Assembly: GCF_000802425.1 (NCBI RefSeq) | Contig: NZ_JRUD01000011.1 | Location: 21,479 to 85,478, forward strand | From: Pseudomonas flexibilis | Lineage (GTDB): Bacteria; Pseudomonadota; Gammaproteobacteria; Pseudomonadales; Pseudomonadaceae | Direction of reading: 5' to 3' | Length of the DNA: 64,000 nucleotides | Part shown: in pieces, positions 57,754 through 64,000 of the stretch | How positions within the stretch are numbered: position 1 is the first letter of the stretch | Layout of the letters: each line of letters opens with the position of its first letter | Translations under genes and position numbers: made by a program | Notes under the pieces: model-generated | The model's database searches: none | Told to the model about the DNA's origin: nothing | The model's input: the letters and a program-made list of their open reading frames with translations, nothing else

Positions 57754-59478
57754 GTGGAGCTTCTATCCGGCGCTGAAATGGTCGTCCGCTTCCTGCGCGA
57801 CGAAGGCGTGAAATATGTTTACGGGTACCCGGGCGGTGCCCTGCTGCACATCTACGATGCACTGTTCAAGGAAAAGGAAATCACCCATATCCTGGTCCGC
57901 CACGAACAGGCCGCCACTCACATGGCCGACGGCTATGCTCGCGCCACCGGCAAGGCCGGCGTGGTGCTGGTGACCTCCGGTCCTGGTGCGACCAATGCCA
58001 TCACCGGTATTGCCACCGCCTACATGGACTCCATTCCGATGGTGGTGATCTCCGGCCAGGTGCCCAGCACCATGGTTGGCACCGACGCCTTCCAGGAAAC
58101 CGACATGGTCGGCATTTCCCGGCCGATCGTGAAGCACAGCTTCATGATCAAGCATCCCTCGGAGATTCCCGAAACCCTGAAGAAGGCGTTCTACATCGCC
58201 GAGTCCGGTCGTCCCGGCCCGGTGGTGGTGGACATTCCCAAGGACATGGGTACTCCGGGCGAAAAATACGAATACGTCTACCCGAAGAAGGCCAAGCTGC
58301 GCTCATACAGCCCGGCGGTGCGAGGCCATTCCGGACAGATCCGCAAGGCCGCGGAAATGCTGCTGGCCGCCAAGCGTCCGGTGCTCTACTCCGGCGGCGG
58401 TGTGATCATGGGCAATGCGTCCGCGCAGCTCACCGAACTGGCGCAAATGCTCAACCTGCCGGTCACCAATACCCTGATGGGCCTCGGTGGCTACCCTGGC
58501 AGCGACCGCCAGTTCATCGGCATGCTCGGCATGCATGGCAGCTACACCGCCAACGTGACCATGCACCATGCCGACGTGATCCTCGCCGTCGGCGCGCGTT
58601 TCGATGATCGCGTGGTCAACGGCCCGGCCAAGTTCTGCCCGAATGCCAAGGTCATCCACATCGACATCGACCCGGCCTCCATCTCCAAGACCATCAAGGC
58701 CGACATCCCGATCGTCGGTCCGGTGGACAGCGTGCTGACCGAGATGGTCGCCGTGCTCAAGGAAATCGGCCAGACGCCGAACAAGGACGCGGTGGCCAGT
58801 TGGTGGAAGCAGATCGACGAGTGGCGCGGCAGCGGCCGGCTGTTCCCCTACAACGAGGGAGACGGCTCGATCATCAAGCCGCAGAAGGTCATCGAGACCC
58901 TTTATGAAGTCACCAAGGGCGATGCGTTCGTGTCGTCCGACGTGGGCCAGCACCAGATGTTCGCTTGCCAGTACTACCGCTTCGACAAGCCCAATCGCTG
59001 GCTGAACTCCGGCGGCCTGGGCACCATGGGCTTCGGTCTGCCGGCGGCCATGGGCGCCAAGCTGAACTTCCCGGATGTGGACGTGGCGTGCGTGACCGGC
59101 GAGGGCAGCATCCAGATGAACATCCAGGAGCTGTCCACCTGCCTGCAGTACGACCTGCCGGTGAAGATCGTCAATCTCAACAACGGCGCGCTGGGCATGG
59201 TGCGTCAGTGGCAGGACATGCAGTACAACAGCCGCTACTCGCATTCCTACATGGAATCGCTGCCTGACTTCGTCAAGCTGGCCGAAGCCTATGGCCACGT
59301 CGGCATGCGCATCACCGAGCTGAAGGATCTCAAGCCGAAGATGGAAGAGGCCTTCGCCCTCAAGAACCGCCTGGTGTTCCTCGACATCGCGGTGGATACC
59401 AGCGAGCACGTCTACCCGATGCAGATCAGGGACGGCGCGATGCGCGACATGTGGCTGAGCAAGACGGAGCGGACCTGA
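57754..59478 (+). CDS. ilvI: Acetolactate synthase large (catalytic) subunit
   Basis: Thiamine-diphosphate enzyme that starts valine/isoleucine/leucine synthesis. The 574-residue product shows the catalytic Glu region [20 protein letters not shown] (about 48), FAD-binding middle domain and the ThDP-binding motif [12 protein letters not shown] (about 448-475; first residues GEG instead of the commoner GDG). The start is the GTG at 57754 with AGAGGGGAA upstream. It forms an operon with ilvH and ilvC. Also called ilvB. Confidence 0.97.
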   Translation: MELLSGAEMVVRFLRDEGVKYVYGYPGGALLHIYDALFKEKEITHILVRHEQAATHMADGYARATGKAGVVLVTSGPGATNAITGIATAYMDSIPMVVISGQVPSTMVGTDAFQETDMVGISRPIVKHSFMIKHPSEIPETLKKAFYIAESGRPGPVVVDIPKDMGTPGEKYEYVYPKKAKLRSYSPAVRGHSGQIRKAAEMLLAAKRPVLYSGGGVIMGNASAQLTELAQMLNLPVTNTLMGLGGYPGSDRQFIGMLGMHGSYTANVTMHHADVILAVGARFDDRVVNGPAKFCPNAKVIHIDIDPASISKTIKADIPIVGPVDSVLTEMVAVLKEIGQTPNKDAVASWWKQIDEWRGSGRLFPYNEGDGSIIKPQKVIETLYEVTKGDAFVSSDVGQHQMFACQYYRFDKPNRWLNSGGLGTMGFGLPAAMGAKLNFPDVDVACVTGEGSIQMNIQELSTCLQYDLPVKIVNLNNGALGMVRQWQDMQYNSRYSHSYMESLPDFVKLAEAYGHVGMRITELKDLKPKMEEAFALKNRLVFLDIAVDTSEHVYPMQIRDGAMRDMWLSKTERT

Positions 59479-59480
59479 GC

Positions 59481-59972
59481 ATGCGACACATCATCTCCCT
59501 GCTGCTGGAAAACGAACCGGGCGCCCTGTCCCGCGTGGTCGGCCTGTTCTCCCAGCGCAACTACAACATCGAAAGCCTGACCGTGGCGCCGACCGAGGAT
59601 CCGACCCTGTCGCGCCTGACGCTGACTACCATCGGCCACGAGGAGGTGATCGAGCAGATCACCAAGAACCTCAACAAGCTGATCGAGGTGGTAAAGCTGG
59701 TAGACCTGTCGGAAAGCGCCCACATCGAGCGCGAGCTGATGCTGGTCAAGGTCAAGGCCACCGGCGCCCAGCGCGCCGAGGTCAAACGCACCACCGACAT
59801 CTTCCGTGGGCAGATCGTCGACGTGACGCCGAGCGTCTATACCATCCAGCTGGCCGGCACCAGCGACAAGCTGGACAGCTTCATCCAGGCCATCGGCACC
59901 ACGTCGATCCTGGAGACCGTGCGCAGCGGTGTCACCGGGATTGCCCGTGGCGACAAAGTGCTGAGCATCTGA
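59481..59972 (+). CDS. ilvH: Acetolactate synthase small (regulatory) subunit
   Basis: ACT-domain regulatory subunit that confers valine feedback inhibition. The 163-residue product begins MRHIISLLLENEPGALSRV, with a conserved ACT fold (RNYNIESLTVAPTEDP) and a C-terminal ALS_ss domain. The ATG at 59481 is 2 bases after the ilvI stop, so it is translationally coupled. Also called ilvN. Confidence 0.97.
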   Translation: MRHIISLLLENEPGALSRVVGLFSQRNYNIESLTVAPTEDPTLSRLTLTTIGHEEVIEQITKNLNKLIEVVKLVDLSESAHIERELMLVKVKATGAQRAEVKRTTDIFRGQIVDVTPSVYTIQLAGTSDKLDSFIQAIGTTSILETVRSGVTGIARGDKVLSI

Positions 59973-61034
<1,062 letters not shown>

Positions 61035-61051
61035 GCGCTTGCACGATCCGA

Positions 61052-61079
61052 AAAGACGCGGCCTGGTGCCGCGTTTTTT
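61052..61079 (+). terminator. Terminator downstream of ilvC
   Basis: ACGCGGC-CTGGT-GCCGCGT followed by TTTTT: a 7-bp stem with a strong T-run 17 bases after the ilvC stop. A -10-like TATAAA at 61101-61106 just beyond may serve pssA. Confidence 0.88.
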
Positions 61080-61173
61080 CGTTGTTCTCGAAGCATCTGG
61101 TATAAAGCCCGGCGGTGATATCCGGCATACACTGGATCACTGTCTTCTTCCTTCTGTTTCAAGGTAATCGTCC

Positions 61174-62010
61174 ATGAGCGAAAGTCCCGAGGAGCCGAAC
61201 AAGGACTCCGCCGTTGAAAGCCTGCTGCCGATCGACGAGCACGTCGAGGAGGGCCAGGATGCAGAAGGGCGCAAGGTGCGTCACCGTGGCGTCTACCTGC
61301 TGCCCAACCTGTTCACCACCGCCAACCTGTTCGCCGGCTTCTTCGCCATCGTCAGTGCCATGAACGGCAAGTTCGAGGTGGCGGCCATCGCCATTTTCGT
61401 CGCGATGCTGCTGGACAGCCTGGATGGTCGCGTGGCACGCCTGACCAACACCCAGAGTGCCTTCGGCGCAGAATACGATTCGCTGTCGGACATGGTGGCC
61501 TTCGGTCTGGCGCCGAGCCTGCTCGCCTATCAGTGGGCGCTCTCGGAGCTGGGCAATGTCGGCCTGACCGTAGCCTTCATCTACGCCGCCTGTGCCGCAC
61601 TGCGTCTGGCTCGTTTCAACACGCAGATCGGCAAGGTCGACAAGAAGTGGTTCGTGGGTCTCGCCAGTCCGGCGGCGGCCGGTGTGGTGGCTGGTACCGT
61701 CTGGGCCTTGAAGGATTTCGGTGTTGAGGGCGTCGACATGCCTGTCGCCACCGTCATGCTGTTTGCCCTGCTGGTGGCGTTGGCCGGCGTGCTGATGGTC
61801 AGCAACATCAAGTACTACAGCTTCAAGGATCTGGACCTGAAGGGGCGCGTACCCTTCGTGGCTATTCTTGTCGTGGTGCTGGTGTTCGCTGTGGTGTTCA
61901 GCGACCCGCCGCGAGTGCTGCTGCTGATCTTCCTGGCCTACGCGGTATCCGGCCCGGTGCAGTTCGTGCTTCAGCTTCGTCGTCGCCAGGGGCGCGCGGG
62001 GCAAGAATAA
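61174..62010 (+). CDS. pssA: CDP-diacylglycerol-serine O-phosphatidyltransferase
   Basis: Makes phosphatidylserine, the precursor of phosphatidylethanolamine. The 278-residue membrane protein has about eight membrane segments and the CDP-alcohol phosphatidyltransferase signature DGRVAR..G..D...D (DSLDGRVARLTNTQSAFGAE plus YDSLSD, about 87-112). The N-terminal 35 residues are acidic and cytoplasmic. It is the integral-membrane (type II) form, unlike the E. coli PLD-like PssA. Confidence 0.94.
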   Translation: MSESPEEPNKDSAVESLLPIDEHVEEGQDAEGRKVRHRGVYLLPNLFTTANLFAGFFAIVSAMNGKFEVAAIAIFVAMLLDSLDGRVARLTNTQSAFGAEYDSLSDMVAFGLAPSLLAYQWALSELGNVGLTVAFIYAACAALRLARFNTQIGKVDKKWFVGLASPAAAGVVAGTVWALKDFGVEGVDMPVATVMLFALLVALAGVLMVSNIKYYSFKDLDLKGRVPFVAILVVVLVFAVVFSDPPRVLLLIFLAYAVSGPVQFVLQLRRRQGRAGQE

Positions 62011-62068
62011 GGTCTGTTCCAATCTCGCTCGCGGGTGCATCATGCGCCCGTTGAGCGAGGTAAGCAGT

Positions 62069-63061
62069 ATGTTGATCAAGTCCCCCCCTTCAAGTGACTG
62101 TCGCGAAGGCGAGGTCACCCCCGAATCTGTCTATCTTTCCCGTCGCCGGCTGATGCAAGGCGCGTTGCTGGGTGTTGCCAGTGGCGCACTGCCTAGTGTC
62201 GGCTGGGCGCAGTACTCCGACGTGGAGCCGGCCATTGCGCCGCCCTGGCTGCAGCGGCGCCTGGCCGACGTGCAGTGGTCGTCTTCGGATGAGCGGGTCG
62301 CTCCCTTCAACGTTGCCAGCCAATACAACAACTTCTACGAGTTCGGGCCGGGCAAGACCGACCCGGCACGCTACGCCTCGGCGATGCAGACCGAACCCTG
62401 GTCGGTTCGCATCGATGGCTTGGTGGCCAAGCCGGGTACTTACGATCTGGACCAGCTCTGTGCACAGAGCCGATTGCAGGAGCGGATCTACCGGCTTCGT
62501 TGTGTAGAAGCCTGGTCGATGGTGATTCCCTGGCTGGGGTTTCCACTGGCAGACCTCATCCGGCGGGTCGAGCCGTTGGGTGATGCCCGCTACGTGCGTT
62601 TCGAAACGCTCCATAGGCCGGTGGAAATGCCCGGTACCCGGTCGCGGTTCTCGGTGATCGACTGGCCCTATGTGGAGGGGCTGCGGATGGATGAGGCGAT
62701 GCATCCGTTAACGATCCTGGCAGTCGGGATGTATGGCCGCGTGTTGCCTAACCAGAACGGTGCGCCTCTGCGTCTGGTGGTGCCATGGAAGTATGGCTTC
62801 AAAAGCATTAAATCGATCGTGCGTATCAGCTTCGTCAGCGAGCAACCGGAGAGCTCCTGGATGGGTATTGCCCCTGACGAGTATGGCTTCTACGCCAATG
62901 TGAACCCCTCGGTCAGCCATCCGCGCTGGTCCCAGGCCCAGGAGCGCCGTCTGCCCAATACGTTGTTCAGCCCTAACGTGCGGCCGACCGAGTTATTCAA
63001 CGGCTATGGTGAACAGGTTGCGGACCTCTACCGGGGCATGGATCTGCGGAAGCATTACTGA
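62069..63061 (+). CDS. msrP: Protein-methionine-sulfoxide reductase catalytic subunit MsrP
   Basis: Periplasmic molybdopterin enzyme that repairs oxidised methionines in envelope proteins. The 330-residue product has a Tat signal (SRRRLMQG at about 25-32, AQY cleavage region) and the sulfite-oxidase-like fold with the Mo-ligating Cys in RLRCVEAWSM (about 147). The ATG at 62069 has GAGG 8 bases upstream; an in-frame ATG at 62042 is less likely. Its stop overlaps the msrQ start (TGATG). Confidence 0.95.
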   Translation: MLIKSPPSSDCREGEVTPESVYLSRRRLMQGALLGVASGALPSVGWAQYSDVEPAIAPPWLQRRLADVQWSSSDERVAPFNVASQYNNFYEFGPGKTDPARYASAMQTEPWSVRIDGLVAKPGTYDLDQLCAQSRLQERIYRLRCVEAWSMVIPWLGFPLADLIRRVEPLGDARYVRFETLHRPVEMPGTRSRFSVIDWPYVEGLRMDEAMHPLTILAVGMYGRVLPNQNGAPLRLVVPWKYGFKSIKSIVRISFVSEQPESSWMGIAPDEYGFYANVNPSVSHPRWSQAQERRLPNTLFSPNVRPTELFNGYGEQVADLYRGMDLRKHY

Positions 63062-63675
63062 TGAAACATGCCTGGTTGCGTATTGCCGTTTTCCTCGTTG
63101 CGCTGGGTGTGCCGCTCTATTGGTTGTACCTCGGTTGGCTGCTGGCCCTCGGTCCCGAACCGGGTAAGTGGCTATTGGACCATTTGGGGCAGGGGGCGCT
63201 TGTGTTGCTGTTGCTCACGCTGGCCATGACGCCGCTGTCACGACTGACAGGCTGGCCACACTGGCTGGCGATCCGGCGACAGCTGGGGTTGTGGAGTTTC
63301 GCGTACGCCACCCTGCATATTGCCTGCTTTGTATTGTTCATCATGGGTGCCCAATGGCAGCGCCTGCCCGCGGAGCTGCTGGAAAGACCTTATGTGATGG
63401 TAGGGGCGCTGGCTTTCCTGGGGTTGCTGGCGCTGGCTCTGACTTCTAACAGGTGGAGCATGCGTCGCCTAGGGGCCGGTTGGAAGAGCTTGCACCGCCT
63501 GGTCTATCCGATTCTGCTCGTGGTTCTGCTGCACATGCTCTGGGTTGTGCGCTCCGACCTAGGGTTGTGGGCGCTCTATATGTGCCTCGCTAGTGCGCTG
63601 CTGTTTTTCCGCACCCCTTGGGGGCGGCGTTGGCTGGGCAGGGTGGTAGCTGCTCGGCGCAATTTGGTTCAGTGA
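63061..63675 (+). CDS. msrQ: MsrQ haem-b membrane subunit
   Basis: Inner-membrane cytochrome b that passes electrons from the quinone pool to MsrP. The 204-residue product has about six membrane segments with conserved His residues for haem (e.g. in YATLHIACFVLF, SLHRLVYPILLVVLLHMLW). Translationally coupled to msrP. Homologous to ferric reductase-like (YedZ) proteins. Confidence 0.94.
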   Translation: MKHAWLRIAVFLVALGVPLYWLYLGWLLALGPEPGKWLLDHLGQGALVLLLLTLAMTPLSRLTGWPHWLAIRRQLGLWSFAYATLHIACFVLFIMGAQWQRLPAELLERPYVMVGALAFLGLLALALTSNRWSMRRLGAGWKSLHRLVYPILLVVLLHMLWVVRSDLGLWALYMCLASALLFFRTPWGRRWLGRVVAARRNLVQ

Positions 63676-63687
63676 GTCAAATAGTGG

Positions 63688-63715
63688 TTGACGGTCTGCT
63701 GGATAGGCTTATAAT
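63688..63715 (+). promoter_or_regulatory. Strong promoter, probably P1 of an rRNA operon
   Basis: TTGACG at 63688-63693 (5/6), a 16-bp spacer and a perfect TATAAT at 63710-63715. It lies just downstream of msrPQ, where P. aeruginosa carries an rRNA operon, and nothing between here and the end codes for a plausible protein. The rRNA itself is not in the window, so the assignment rests on promoter quality and synteny. Confidence 0.55.
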
Positions 63716-63841
63716 GCGCCCCACTTCCAGCGCAGAGCTGCTGAAAACTCCTTGTAAATCAACGAGTTGGATTTTCGGATCTGCCTGGTGGGGCTCGCTA
63801 GAGGAAGCGGGCTGCTGGTCGAGGTGGGGTTGAGAGCGGTC

Positions 63842-64000
63842 ACTTATACACATCTGACGCTCCCAAGGCCGCCAGCCGTTTAGAGTCGAGTGAGCGCGCG
63901 ATTCAGACAAAAAAAATACCGTTAGAATGAGTAGCAATCATACCAGATGTTCTCCACGCTAATCTCTACGGTCTATCTCGCACGCCGCCCCCCGGCCCGA
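63842..64000. other. Likely assembly artefact: sequencing-adapter read-through at contig end
   Basis: Positions 63843-63861 read CTTATACACATCTGACGCT, which is 19 bases of the Nextera transposase mosaic-end adapter. The reverse-strand translation across it (RQMCISDRS) is close to the adapter peptide RQMCIRDRS often seen in contaminated assemblies. Everything beyond looks unlike the rest of the genome: A-runs, low complexity, no homology that I recognise. I regard these about 160 bases as not genomic. Confidence 0.88.

Noticed and set aside
63677..63937. Minus-strand 86-codon open frame at the contig end
   Set aside because: Its middle is translated adapter sequence, so it is an artefact.

Overview
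The window is chromosomal core DNA of a Pseudomonas-type gammaproteobacterium. The gene content and order, the TTG start of carA, the cbrA-cbrB-crcZ-pcnB block and a PrrF-type small RNA all point to Pseudomonas sensu lato, and the order parallels the PA4765 to PA4691 stretch of P. aeruginosa PAO1. I recall that parallel from general knowledge and did not align anything. I see no prophage, transposon, integron, CRISPR array or defence island.

Layout. (1) 32-7560: bamE and fur (divergent), recN with a LexA box, then the heat-shock genes grpE, dnaK and dnaJ with two sigma-32 promoters, then dapB. (2) 7580-13680: carA with an elaborate attenuator-like leader, a LysE-family exporter, carB, greA and a small membrane protein. 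(3) 13700-20220: yhbY and rlmE (divergent), ftsH, folP, glmM, tpiA, secG. (4) 20220-29190: tRNA-Leu(GAG), a promoter-terminator unit where the initiator tRNA gene metY would be expected, then rimP-nusA-infB-rbfA-truB-rpsO-pnp, the transcription/translation/RNA-decay operon. (5) 29360-36830: a BON-domain secreted protein, DUF2845 and DUF748 proteins, an rRNA methyltransferase-like protein, an MpaB-family protein and pgi. (6) 36955-41150, all leftward: panD, panC, panB, folK, pcnB. (7) 41303-47850, leftward: the small RNA CrcZ with its sigma-54 promoter and CbrB-type upstream site, then cbrB, cbrA, a cbrX-like small membrane ORF, gluQ and dksA. (8) 48055-53370: a class I aminotransferase, sfsA, a Rieske protein, a ChaN/PhuW-like lipoprotein, a PrrF small RNA with a Fur-box promoter, a TfoX C-terminal-like protein and a kinase-like/P-loop fusion protein. 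(9) 53579-63675: mrcB (PBP1b), a TPR lipoprotein, yqcC-like and DUF4124 genes, ilvI-ilvH-ilvC, pssA, msrP-msrQ. (10) 63676-64000: a strong promoter that probably belongs to an rRNA operon, after which the sequence becomes sequencing-adapter artefact.

Regulatory logic visible in the DNA: Fur (encoded at 503) has a candidate target in the window, the PrrF promoter at 51405-51432. CbrA/CbrB (carbon/nitrogen balance) would activate CrcZ from a -24/-12 promoter next door, and CrcZ carries six CA-rich clusters of the kind that titrate Hfq/Crc. Heat shock (sigma-32) and SOS (LexA) elements sit back to back between recN and grpE.

I found no convincing undescribed multi-gene system. The leads that most deserve a second look are non-coding: the carAB leader, the promoter-terminator unit replacing metY, paired DnaA-box-like sites at an apparently leaderless mrcB, and the adapter-derived contig end.
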